Shown here in pieces: positions 7,139 to 14,877 of a stretch of DNA of 51,292 nucleotides. A model generated the notes under the pieces. It worked only from the letters and a program-made list of their open reading frames with translations, was not told the DNA's origin and made no database searches. The stretch's first letter is position 1; every line of letters starts with the position of its first letter. Source of the stretch: Heliobacteriaceae bacterium (GTDB lineage Bacteria > Bacillota > Desulfitobacteriia > Heliobacteriales > Heliobacteriaceae); the NCBI GenBank assembly GCA_028707535.1, contig JAQWAU010000001.1, positions 132,514-183,805 of the forward strand. Reading direction: 5' to 3'. Both the position numbers and the translations under genes were made by a program.

Positions 7139-8395
7139 CTATTCCCGGACCTGGCCGCTACCGTAGCAGACATGTTTTACCGTCGTCAGTTCATTCAAGC
7201 CCATCGGCCCCCGGGCATGCAGTTTTTGCGTGGAAATACCGATTTCCGCGCCAAGACCAAATTGAAAACCATCGGTAAAGCGCGTGGAAGCATTTACATA
7301 TACCGCCGCAGCATCGACCCGCCTGGTAAAATTCCGGGCCCGCTGGTAATCATTGGTGATAATTGCTTCTGAATGCCCGGTACCATAAAACCGGATGTGT
7401 TCCAAAGCTTCCTCGAAAGTATCCACCACTTTCACCGCCAGGATCAAATCAAGAAACTCCGTAGCATAATCTTCATCCGTAGCTTCTTGAATTCCTGGAA
7501 TTAAGGCTACCGACCGGGGACACCCCCGTAGTTCAACATCAAGCTGCAAAAGCCGTCTGGCAACCTGAGGCAAAAACTTACCGGCGACATTTTTGTGCAC
7601 CAGCAATGTTTCCATAGCGTTACAAACACCAGGCCGCTGCGTTTTAGCGTTAATTACAATATTTTCCGCCATCTGCAGGTCGGCACAGTAATCAACATAG
7701 ATGTGACAGTTGCCTACTCCGGTCTCAATCACCGGTACTGTGGAGTTTTTCAACACAGATTGAATTAAACCCGCCCCCCCACGGGGGATCAATACATCCA
7801 AAAATTCATTCATCCGCATCATTTGTTGCGCCGCTTCCCGGTCGGTTGTCTCCAACGTTTGAATCGCCCCGGCCGGAACCCCGGCTTCTTCCGCAGCAGA
7901 AGCAATCACCTGGGTAATGGCTAAATTAGAACGGATTGCTTCAGAACCTCCCCGCAATAATACCGCGTTCCCCGTTTTCAAGCACAAACCGGCTGCATCT
8001 ACCGTCACATTCGGCCGGGCTTCGTAGATTATCCCAACAACACCCAATGGTACGCGAATTCTTCCTACGTCCAAGCCATTCGGTCGCCGACATTGGTGAG
8101 TCATTTCACCAATCGGATCCGGCAAACAAACCACCGCCATCAACCCCTCCGCCATCTCTTCGATTCGCTTCGGAGTTAATAGCAGCCGATCCAATAAAGC
8201 TTTGGATAAACCTTTCTGCCGGGCCGCTTCTACGTCTAAAGCGTTAGCGGCCAAAATAGCCTCTTGTTTAGCCTCGAGTTCAAAAGCCATCGCTTCCAAC
8301 GCTTTGTCTTTTACCTGTGATGACAGGTTGCCCAAAAAATACGCCGCGTCTTTGGCTTTTTTTCCTTTCAATAGCAGTTCCGGAAACGAAGTCAT
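7139..8395 (-). CDS. proA: gamma-glutamyl phosphate reductase ProA
   Basis: Reduces glutamyl-5-phosphate to glutamate-5-semialdehyde with NADPH, the second step of proline synthesis. The 418-residue protein is family length. Aldehyde-dehydrogenase-type features are visible: LGVVGIIYEARPNVTVDAAGLCLKTGNAVLLRGGSEA-type substrate loop (in part), the catalytic cysteine in RPGVCNAMETLLVH near 255, and the C-terminal TGHSEAIIT and VYVNASTRFTDGFQFGLGAE motifs. ATG at 8395 has AGGGGGG six bases upstream. It starts 19 bp after proB stops, and the pair forms the usual proBA operon. Confidence 0.97.
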   Translation of the reverse strand: MTSFPELLLKGKKAKDAAYFLGNLSSQVKDKALEAMAFELEAKQEAILAANALDVEAARQKGLSKALLDRLLLTPKRIEEMAEGLMAVVCLPDPIGEMTHQCRRPNGLDVGRIRVPLGVVGIIYEARPNVTVDAAGLCLKTGNAVLLRGGSEAIRSNLAITQVIASAAEEAGVPAGAIQTLETTDREAAQQMMRMNEFLDVLIPRGGAGLIQSVLKNSTVPVIETGVGNCHIYVDYCADLQMAENIVINAKTQRPGVCNAMETLLVHKNVAGKFLPQVARRLLQLDVELRGCPRSVALIPGIQEATDEDYATEFLDLILAVKVVDTFEEALEHIRFYGTGHSEAIITNDYQRARNFTRRVDAAAVYVNASTRFTDGFQFGLGAEIGISTQKLHARGPMGLNELTTVKHVCYGSGQVRE

Positions 8396-8414
8396 CCCAT
8401 GCCCCCCTGTTCAC

Positions 8415-9587
8415 CTAAACTCGCATTTTTGCCTGCTGTTTTCCTTGCCTTTGTCCGGCAGTAATAATAAGGTTGTCCCGGTGAATTACCTCATCGTCCA
8501 TCTTGTTGCCTAAAATTTCCTGAATTTCGGTACACTGTTTCCCCATGATTTGGGCAACTTCACTAGCCGAGTAATTTGTCACCCCACGGGCAATTTCCTG
8601 CCCGGCCGGATCAACAACACCGACCAAATCGCCGCCCCCATAGTTACCTTCTGTACCGGTGATCCCGCAAGGAAGTAAACTCTTGCCCCCGTCGACCAAA
8701 GCCCCCGCAGCCCCCGGATCAATATATAGATATCCATTCACCGGCGAACCAAAAGCCAGCCAGCGTTTATACCCGGGAAGTGGTTTCGGTTTTGGCACGA
8801 AAAAAGTACCGATATTGGCGCCGGTCATTATATCCCGCAACACATTCGGTTGGGCCCCCCGGGCGATCACCATCGCTACCCCCGAATGCACGCAAATCCC
8901 GGCTGCCCGTAGTTTTGTAATCATCCCCCCGGTACCTAATGAAGTACCGCCGTCTGTGGCCATCGCTTCAATTTCCGGGGTGATTTCGTCAACCTGTTTA
9001 ATCAACGCTGCATCCGGACAAAAACGGGGATTAGCTGTGTAGAGCCCATCTAAGTCGGTCAACAAAATCAGCAGATCACTCCGTACCATGCCGGCCACCA
9101 GAGCCGCAAGCGTATCGTTATCGCCAAAGCGTAACCGGATTTCATCAATGGCTACCGTATCATTTTCGTTAATAATCGGGATCGCGCCTAGCCGCAACAA
9201 AGTTTCCAAGGTGTTTCCAGCATTAACATAGCGTTTCCGAAAAGCTAAATCATCCCGGGTGAGCAATACCTGGGCAACCACCTGCCCATATTCGGCGAAC
9301 AACTTTTCGTACATGTGCATAAGAATTCCTTGCCCAACCGCCGCGCAAGCCTGTTTTTCCGGAATGGCTTTCGGCCGCTTTTGAAAGCCCAATCGACCCA
9401 TCCCCGCTCCAACCGCCCCGGAAGTGACAAAAATGATTTCGTGGCCCCGGTTGGCCAAGTCGGCCACTTGGCGCACTAAACTCTCAATTTGTGCCAGATT
9501 CAGTTTCCCGGTGGGATAGGTTAAAGTGCTGGTCCCGACTTTGACAACCAGACGTCGGGCATTGGCCAGATCAGCTCGGTCAAACAT
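8415..9587 (-). CDS. proB: glutamate 5-kinase ProB with PUA domain
   Basis: Phosphorylates the gamma-carboxyl of glutamate with ATP, the first and feedback-controlled step of proline synthesis. The amino acid kinase domain (about 1-260) shows VVKVGTSTLT, FVTSGAVGAGMGRLG, INENDTVA, FGDNDTLAALVA, LLTDLDGLYT and GTGGMITKLRAAGI. A PUA domain fills residues ~280-370 (LPCGITGTEGNYGGGDLV, GVTNYSASEVAQIMG) and is followed by a short basic tail. Length is normal. ATG at 9587 has AGGAG nine bases upstream. It leads proBA and lies about 80 bp after obg. Confidence 0.97.
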   Translation of the reverse strand: MFDRADLANARRLVVKVGTSTLTYPTGKLNLAQIESLVRQVADLANRGHEIIFVTSGAVGAGMGRLGFQKRPKAIPEKQACAAVGQGILMHMYEKLFAEYGQVVAQVLLTRDDLAFRKRYVNAGNTLETLLRLGAIPIINENDTVAIDEIRLRFGDNDTLAALVAGMVRSDLLILLTDLDGLYTANPRFCPDAALIKQVDEITPEIEAMATDGGTSLGTGGMITKLRAAGICVHSGVAMVIARGAQPNVLRDIMTGANIGTFFVPKPKPLPGYKRWLAFGSPVNGYLYIDPGAAGALVDGGKSLLPCGITGTEGNYGGGDLVGVVDPAGQEIARGVTNYSASEVAQIMGKQCTEIQEILGNKMDDEVIHRDNLIITAGQRQGKQQAKMRV

Positions 9588-9670
9588 ACGAGGCCACTCC
9601 TAACTATCAAAACAAAAACACGATTAAATATTCGATAAACCAGAGTGGTTTTCCTTCTGCAAAATATAGT

Positions 9671-10981
9671 TCATCTTTCCCGTTCAGGGAACGACCGGCC
9701 AGGGTCCACGAAATCAAATTCTACCTGCTTAATCCGGACAAGGTCACCATCCTTTGCCCCTAACTCCCGTAAAGCCCGGTCAACACCCATTGTGGTCAGA
9801 ATCCGTTGAAAACGCCCGACAGCTTCGTCGTTGCCAAAATTCGTCATCGCTAAATGCCGCTCCACTTCCGGTCCGGAGACGACAAACACCCCATCCTGAT
9901 CACGGTCCACCTGAAAGCGGTCAAGCACAGTAGAAGTAACTTTGACCACCAAATGCTCCGGACTTGGCTCCTCATCTCCACCGGTTTCAACTTCGGTCAG
10001 CAGCTTGTAGACATGGTGAAGCAAAGGGGCCAATCCTTGCCTGGTCACCGCCGAAACGGGGAAAATTGTGTAGCGGGACCCTACCGCCTTTTCGAGACGA
10101 GCCAAGTTAGCCGTTGCATCAGGCAAGTCCATTTTATTCGCCGCGATCACCATTGGCCTTTCGGCAAGCTCCGGCTTAAACAAAGCCAATTCCCGGTTAA
10201 TCACCGCAAAGTCATCCAGTGGATCACGCCCCTCGCTACCGGCAATATCCAGCACATGAATCAATAAACAAGTCCTTTCAATATGCCGCAAGAAATCATG
10301 ACCTAATCCGGCACCGGTGTGGGCACCTGGAATCAGCCCCGGAATATCGGCCATCACAAAACTTTGGCCCTCACCTAGCCGGACCACCCCCAAATTTGGC
10401 GTTAGAGTAGTAAAAGGGTAATCGGCAATCTTGGGCCGGGCAGCCGATACGGCGGCAATTAAGGTAGACTTGCCTACATTAGGAAAGCCGAGCAACCCTA
10501 CATCCGCCAGCAGCTTAAGTTCTAAGGTTAGCCACCGTTCCTCCCCCGGTTCACCGTTTTCGGCCAGGCGAGGGGCCCGGTTAAGGGCACTGACAAAACG
10601 GGTATTTCCCCTGCCGCCCCGGCCGCCATTAGCTACGATCACTTGCTGGCCGTGCCGGGTAATATCGACGAGAATATTTTGGGTAGCCGCATCCTTTACA
10701 ACCGTACCCACAGGAACTTTGAGTAAACGGTCGGAACCACCGGCGCCGTGCCGGTTTTTTCCCTGGCCGTGTTCCCCCCGACCAGCTTTATAATGCTTTT
10801 GATAATGCAAATCAGCCAGAGTATGCAGTCCTTCATCACCAAAAAGGATGATGTCGCCACCACCACCTCCGTCACCACCGGCCGGGCCACCCCTGGGAAC
10901 ATATTTTTCCCGCCGGAAAGCAACAATGCCGTTGCCCCCATCCCCACCTTTGACATATATCTTCGCCCGGTCATAAAACAT
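9671..10981 (-). CDS. obg: Obg-family GTPase (CgtA/ObgE)
   Basis: A 436-residue essential GTPase of late 50S assembly and stress and sporulation signalling. Domains in order: the glycine-rich Obg fold (about 1-158; KGGDGGNGIVAFRREKYVPRGGP in part), the GTPase domain with G1 GFPNVGKST, G3 DIPG, G4 NKMD and G5-region FPVSAVTRQG, and a C-terminal OCT domain (about 345-425). ATG at 10981 has GGGAGGTGG directly upstream; an upstream in-frame start at 11002 lies before that site. It follows the Spo0B-like gene by about 25 bp, the same pairing as spo0B-obg in Bacillus, where the two are functionally linked. Confidence 0.97.
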   Translation of the reverse strand: MFYDRAKIYVKGGDGGNGIVAFRREKYVPRGGPAGGDGGGGGDIILFGDEGLHTLADLHYQKHYKAGRGEHGQGKNRHGAGGSDRLLKVPVGTVVKDAATQNILVDITRHGQQVIVANGGRGGRGNTRFVSALNRAPRLAENGEPGEERWLTLELKLLADVGLLGFPNVGKSTLIAAVSAARPKIADYPFTTLTPNLGVVRLGEGQSFVMADIPGLIPGAHTGAGLGHDFLRHIERTCLLIHVLDIAGSEGRDPLDDFAVINRELALFKPELAERPMVIAANKMDLPDATANLARLEKAVGSRYTIFPVSAVTRQGLAPLLHHVYKLLTEVETGGDEEPSPEHLVVKVTSTVLDRFQVDRDQDGVFVVSGPEVERHLAMTNFGNDEAVGRFQRILTTMGVDRALRELGAKDGDLVRIKQVEFDFVDPGRSFPERER

Positions 10982-11005
10982 GGAACCACCTCCCGCCCAC
11001 ATGTC

Positions 11006-11518
11006 CTATTGCTGCCCGGAAAGCAGCAAGGTCATTCCGTGGGCCCTATCCCCAGCCCAATATGCCGTTAATCGCGGCCAGGCGTCACCCTCAAAATTGA
11101 TATACAGTACCGGCTCCACCACTGCCGGGTCACGTTCACCCATTTGCGCTTCGATCAGGTTTAACACTACTTCCGCCAAATACCTGGCCTTTGCTTCACC
11201 AGCCCAAGGTAATCCGTCCCAATCAGAAGCCACCATTATTTGCAAATCCACTCCAGCCTTGGCCAATTCCAGACTTTGTAAAACCAAAGTGGCAATCACC
11301 TGTTCAACACCAAGGGCCATTATCTGACCGGCTGCCTGTATTTTTGCCGCCACGGTATTCGCGTACTCGCTGCCCTTTTCCGCTTGGCCGATTTGGATGT
11401 AGCCACAGATTACCTGAATGTTGTTAATAAACTCATGGCGCATATGACGCCACACTTTCAACCATTCCGGCGCACCGGGCGCAAACCCCAGTGCTAATAC
11501 CTGGCTTTTGTCCCCCAT
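11006..11518 (-). CDS. Spo0B-like phosphotransferase / sporulation protein
   Basis: A 170-residue protein that starts with the helical-hairpin signature of Spo0B: WRHMRHEFINNIQVICGYIQ (near 23-42), where the histidine of the RHEF segment is the likely phospho-acceptor. The C-terminal half resembles a degenerate histidine-kinase ATPase fold (YLAEVVLNLIEAQMG resembles an N-box-like helix) but no intact ATP-binding glycine boxes are visible, as in Spo0B. In Bacillus, Spo0B relays phosphate from Spo0F to Spo0A. The location between rpmA and obg is exactly the Bacillus arrangement. ATG at 11518 has GGGAGG six bases upstream. Whether it takes part in a phosphorelay here is unknown. Confidence 0.72.
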   Translation of the reverse strand: MGDKSQVLALGFAPGAPEWLKVWRHMRHEFINNIQVICGYIQIGQAEKGSEYANTVAAKIQAAGQIMALGVEQVIATLVLQSLELAKAGVDLQIMVASDWDGLPWAGEAKARYLAEVVLNLIEAQMGERDPAVVEPVLYINFEGDAWPRLTAYWAGDRAHGMTLLLSGQQ

Positions 11519-11572
11519 GGTCTGCCTCCCCTGCGTAAGTCACCTCTGCCAACGACTGAAGAAGGTCACCGA

Positions 11573-11600
11573 ATAAAAAACCCCCGGATATATCCAGGGG
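11573..11600 (-). terminator. intrinsic terminator between rpmA and the Spo0B-like gene
   Basis: Right after the rpmA stop, an 8-bp stem (CCCCTGGA paired with TCCGGGGG, one G-U) with a TATA loop is followed by six T residues on the minus strand. It would end or attenuate the rplU-prp-rpmA transcript before spo0B-obg. Confidence 0.8.
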
Positions 11601-11607
11601 TAACAGC

Positions 11608-11886
11608 TTAAAGGGCGTATACACTGACCTGTTTTTTATCCCGGCCCTTCCGTTCAAACTTTACAACACCATTAACTAACGCGAACAAAGTGTGATCTCT
11701 CCCCAACCCGACATTCTGTCCAGGGTGGAACTGGGTTCCCCGTTGCCGGACTAAAATGTTACCGGCCAAAACAACCATGCCGTCATGCCGCTTTAACCCC
11801 AGTCGTTTAGCTTCGGAATCCCGACCGTTCCGGGAACTACCGACCCCTTTTTTATGCGCAAAATACTGCAAATTCATGATCAACAT
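11608..11886 (-). CDS. rpmA: 50S ribosomal protein L27 (precursor with cleavable N-terminus)
   Basis: A 92-residue L27. The mature region [21 protein letters not shown] and [15 protein letters not shown] is unmistakable. The N-terminal extension MLIMNLQYF is the Firmicutes precursor type that must be removed by the Prp protease (cut after the FF/YF position) so that the mature N-terminus can reach the peptidyl transferase centre. ATG at 11886 has a strong AGAGGAGGTG upstream; a start three codons earlier would overlap this site. The start overlaps the last codons of prp by seven bases (ATG-TTG-ATC reading through the TGA of prp), so protease and substrate are probably translationally coupled. 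Confidence 0.97.
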   Translation of the reverse strand: MLIMNLQYFAHKKGVGSSRNGRDSEAKRLGLKRHDGMVVLAGNILVRQRGTQFHPGQNVGLGRDHTLFALVNGVVKFERKGRDKKQVSVYAL

Positions 11887-12227
11887 GGAACACACCTCCT
11901 CTGTTCAACAAATAAATATTCCGGATAAACCTTCGCCAGGTTTTGCAGTCCCAAATACATGGTTTCTAAAATGACTTGGGCCTTACCAGCAGGATCACCA
12001 CGTAACGGATCTTGAAGAATACACTTTAAGACCCCGAGACCAGGAGCATAAACGTCAATCGCCGCAGCGCCTAAAAAATGTTCCAACCCGTTAACCGCCG
12101 TGAACGTGATTGCCGTCACCCCGGCGCAAACCACGTCTTCACCTGCCGGCGCGGCACCAGCATGACCATCGGCTTTAAACCCTAAGATCCGTTGGTTGTC
12201 GTCAATAAACACTTGCACTTTCACCAT
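11880..12227 (-). CDS. prp: ribosomal-processing cysteine protease Prp (YsxB)
   Basis: A 115-residue protein with the Prp signature [20 protein letters not shown] (about 20-40): the histidine after the first glycine and the cysteine in VVCA are the catalytic pair. Prp removes the N-terminal extension of L27, which is encoded next and overlaps it. The C-terminal helix ([22 protein letters not shown]) is typical. ATG at 12227 has AAGGG about five bases upstream; a longer frame to 12278 would extend into rplU. The order rplU-prp-rpmA is conserved in Firmicutes. Confidence 0.95.
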   Translation of the reverse strand: MVKVQVFIDDNQRILGFKADGHAGAAPAGEDVVCAGVTAITFTAVNGLEHFLGAAAIDVYAPGLGVLKCILQDPLRGDPAGKAQVILETMYLGLQNLAKVYPEYLFVEQRRCVPC

Positions 12228-12258
12228 AAGGCCCTTATCATCCTTCGTCACCGTCAGC

Positions 12259-12570
12259 TCAAATCTCGATCGCTTCAACCCTCACCTGGGAATAGGATTG
12301 CCGGTGCCCTTGTTTCCGCCGGTAGGTCTTTTTCGGCTTGTACTTAAAAATAATAATTTTTTTACCCCGACCATGAGCCTCAACTTTTAACCGTACTTTA
12401 GCTCCCGCTACCGTCGGCGCCCCAATTTGCAGTTCACCCGCTTTACCTACAGCCAATACCTGGTCAATGGTCACCGTATCACCCGGTTCCACCGCCAGTT
12501 TCTCAACTTGTAGCACATCACCCTGCCGGACGCGGTACTGTTTACCACCGGTTTCAATAATGGCGTACAC
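12259..12570 (-). CDS. rplU: 50S ribosomal protein L21
   Basis: A 103-residue L21: [17 protein letters not shown] at the N-terminus, then [10 protein letters not shown], and the C-terminal [22 protein letters not shown] block that binds 23S rRNA. Length matches the family once the GTG at 12570 is used; TAGGAGGTAA stands five bases before it. The longer frame to 12621 would translate through the leader. It has its own good promoter and a structured leader, so it probably heads the rplU-prp-rpmA unit. Confidence 0.97.
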   Translation of the reverse strand: MYAIIETGGKQYRVRQGDVLQVEKLAVEPGDTVTIDQVLAVGKAGELQIGAPTVAGAKVRLKVEAHGRGKKIIIFKYKPKKTYRRKQGHRQSYSQVRVEAIEI

Positions 12571-12667
12571 AATGTTACCTCCTAACCTAGACTCGCCAAG
12601 CTCCAGGCGTGGCCTCGCCAACTTTCAGCCCAGCTTGTGCGGTTGTGGCAGGAAAACCCACCTACGA
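12571..12667 (-). ncRNA. candidate L21 leader RNA (ribosomal protein autoregulation)
   Basis: About 100 nt separate the predicted transcription start from the rplU GTG. The transcript would contain GC-rich arms (CCGCACAAGCTGGGC, then two near-repeats of GGCGAG around CCACGCCTGGAGCTTGGC) and end in the rplU ribosome-binding site. Position and character fit the L21 leader known from Bacilli and Clostridia, which is thought to bind L21. I could not check the covariance model. Confidence 0.5.
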
Positions 12668-12673
12668 ATAATT

Positions 12674-12702
12674 ACAATACAATAGTTTTCAGGAGTTGTC
12701 AA
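12674..12702 (-). promoter_or_regulatory. sigma-A-type promoter for rplU, inside the 3' end of rng
   Basis: A perfect TTGACA (minus strand, 12702-12697), made from the Ile-Asp codons near the end of rng, is followed after 17 bp by TATTGT (12679-12674). Transcription would start around 12667, ahead of the leader. Confidence 0.65.
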
Positions 12703-14182
12703 TATCGGCCCGTTTCGGACCGGTTAATCCCTCCAGCGTAAATTCTTCCGGATGCAGCGTTTCTTCAGCTAATACCAGCAATTCTCGCTGGTTCTTCCGT
12801 TGCCAACTGTGGCAATAGGCACCACCATCCCCGGTTAACCGGGCAGCAATCCGGGGATGGGCCCGGACCATTACTCCCGGTGCTTCCGAACACCGGCGCC
12901 ACTCGGCCAAGGAGCGCTGGAGGCGAAAAAGCACGGTTTCGTCGGCAAGTACCCGTCCCTTACCCGCACAATAAGGGCAGCTGGTTTGTAGCATTGCCGC
13001 CAAACTCTTACTTTCCTTCTTCCGGGTCATTTCCACCAGACCCAGCTGGGTTATGCCCAGCACATTCGTTCTGGTTCGGTCCCGCCGCAATTCCGTTTGG
13101 AGGGTTTCCACCACCTCAGTGCGGTGTTGTTCGGCACTCATGTCAATAAAGTCGATAACAATAATGCCGCCGATATTTCGCAACCGCAACTGCCGGCAAA
13201 TTTCCCGCACCGCTTCTAAATTAGTCTTACGGACCGTCTCCTCCAGCCCGGATCCACCCGTATACTTCCCCGTATTGACGTCAATCACCGTTAAGGCCTC
13301 AGTCTCTTCAATCACCAGATAACCACCAGATTTTAGCCAAACCTTCGGCCGAAGCGCTTTTTCTATTTCCGGGTGTAAATTGTACTCGGTCCAAAAATCG
13401 CGGCCTTCCCGTAGTTGCATCTTCGGACACAGCTGCAAAAAGCACACTCGGACCCAAGCCAGCATCTCGGCGTAAAGCGCCCTGTCATTGACTAGAATCT
13501 GGTCTGCATCATTTGTCACCACATCGCGTAAGATGCGTTCAATTAGGTCACTGTCCCGGTGCAAAAGACCCGGGGTGTTCGTTTGTGTCGCCTTAGCCTG
13601 GATTGCCCGCCACTGTTCCCGTAATCGTTCAGCTTCGCCCACCAGATCTGTCAACACAACTTTTTCCATCGCCGTCCGGATAATCATCCCCATACCAGGT
13701 ACCTGCACTTGTGCAGCCAATTCCCGTAACCGTTGCCTTTCTTCCGGATCCTTAATCCGGCGAGAAACCCCAACCTGGTCACTTCCTGGTAATAACACCA
13801 GCCAACGGCCCGGTATGGTCAAATGGCAGGTTACCCGCGGGCCTTTGCTCCCCATGCCATCCTTAAGGACCTGAACCAGCAGCTCTTGTCCGGGTTTGAT
13901 TACATCCCTGATTGGTGGGGTAGGCATAACCATCTGCTTAAGGTTATCCATTGGGGTAGGTAGTGCATCCCGAATAAACAAAAAGGCATTGCGCTCCAAT
14001 CCGATGTCAACGAAGGCTGCCTGCATTCCAGGCAGCACATTGGCAACCCGCCCTTTATAAATATTGCCGACAAATCTTTGCCGGTTGTTGGTTTCCCAAA
14101 AAACTTCCATCAATTGACCGTTCTCGAGAATCGCCACCCTGGTTTCCAGCTCATCAGTCTGGACAATCACCAGCCTTCTCAT
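12689..14182 (-). CDS. rng: RNase E/G family endoribonuclease (RNase G type)
   Basis: A 497-residue endoribonuclease. An S1 RNA-binding domain near residues 38-125 (GNIYKGRVANVLPGMQAAFVDIG) leads into the RNase H-like catalytic core, whose metal-binding aspartates are in VIDVNTGK (~300) and VIDFIDM (~345). The CPYCAGKG motif (~405) gives the zinc link of the dimer. There is no long RNA degradosome tail, so it resembles RNase G rather than E. It cuts single-stranded RNA in rRNA maturation and mRNA decay. ATG at 14182 overlaps the stop of the preceding DUF2344 gene (ATGA). The rng-rplU order is conserved. Confidence 0.95.
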   Translation of the reverse strand: MRRLVIVQTDELETRVAILENGQLMEVFWETNNRQRFVGNIYKGRVANVLPGMQAAFVDIGLERNAFLFIRDALPTPMDNLKQMVMPTPPIRDVIKPGQELLVQVLKDGMGSKGPRVTCHLTIPGRWLVLLPGSDQVGVSRRIKDPEERQRLRELAAQVQVPGMGMIIRTAMEKVVLTDLVGEAERLREQWRAIQAKATQTNTPGLLHRDSDLIERILRDVVTNDADQILVNDRALYAEMLAWVRVCFLQLCPKMQLREGRDFWTEYNLHPEIEKALRPKVWLKSGGYLVIEETEALTVIDVNTGKYTGGSGLEETVRKTNLEAVREICRQLRLRNIGGIIVIDFIDMSAEQHRTEVVETLQTELRRDRTRTNVLGITQLGLVEMTRKKESKSLAAMLQTSCPYCAGKGRVLADETVLFRLQRSLAEWRRCSEAPGVMVRAHPRIAARLTGDGGAYCHSWQRKNQRELLVLAEETLHPEEFTLEGLTGPKRADIDNS

Positions 14183-14877
14183 CGGATCGCCAAGGGGCTT
14201 AACAAACGGTCACCTTGGGCCACAAAAAGTCCTAACCGCTCAACATCCACCCGTTCACGATTAACCGGCAAGCCGTCTGCCGCTAACAAGACATCAACTA
14301 CTTCCTCCGGACGAACATTACCCGCACTGCCTGTTTGCACCAACATATCCAACACGATAAACTCAGGATCCACCTCACCTTGCAGCGCGAACACACCAGG
14401 ACGGATATCCTTAACAATCGGTCCCCGTTTGCCCACCCGTTCCACCAACCAGGAATCCTGGAGCCAAATCCGCCGGATCACCGTTTGAAGCTGTTCAGCG
14501 GTCACCGGCCCGTTCAACGCCACCTGCACACGGTAACGAGCCCGGTTTACTACCGCCATCAAGGCCGGTGTCCCCGGCGGGACAGCAACTGCCCCAAAAA
14601 CCCGCAAACCAACCGGTAGGCTTTCCTGTAGCTTGGCCGCAACCACGGCCGGCTCCGGTGTTCCGGCTAATTCCACGTCAAAATATTCCCCCTGAGAAAC
14701 TACCCCGACAGCCAAGGCAGAAGCAAAGGCAATTTTCGGGTGGGGGTTAAATCCTTCCGAATATTTTAAGGGTATTTGAGCCCGGCGAAAGGTCCGTTCA
14801 AAGGCTTTTTGGGTATCCAGATGGGACAGCCAGCGCACAGGCTGTCCTTTACAAAAGCCGATGCGGATTCTTGCCAT
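14179..14877 (-). CDS. TIGR03936/DUF2344 family radical-SAM-linked protein
   Basis: A 232-residue protein beginning MARIRIGFCKGQPVRWLSHLD, with YSEGFNPHPKIAFASALAVGV, the hallmark of the DUF2344 family found next to or fused with TIGR03960 radical SAM proteins. Its molecular role is not established; an RNA- or ribosome-related task is often suspected because of the constant company of rng, rplU and rpmA. ATG at 14877 has GGGGTGA five bases upstream. Its start overlaps the end of the radical SAM gene by 29 bases and its stop overlaps the rng start, so all three are tightly coupled. Confidence 0.92.
   Translation of the reverse strand: MARIRIGFCKGQPVRWLSHLDTQKAFERTFRRAQIPLKYSEGFNPHPKIAFASALAVGVVSQGEYFDVELAGTPEPAVVAAKLQESLPVGLRVFGAVAVPPGTPALMAVVNRARYRVQVALNGPVTAEQLQTVIRRIWLQDSWLVERVGKRGPIVKDIRPGVFALQGEVDPEFIVLDMLVQTGSAGNVRPEEVVDVLLAADGLPVNRERVDVERLGLFVAQGDRLLSPLAIR

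Noticed and set aside
9588-9670. terminator between obg and proB
   Set aside because: Only a short AACCA/TGGTT dyad, not followed directly by a T-run; the stretch is AT-rich and could hold a promoter, but no clear boxes are seen.
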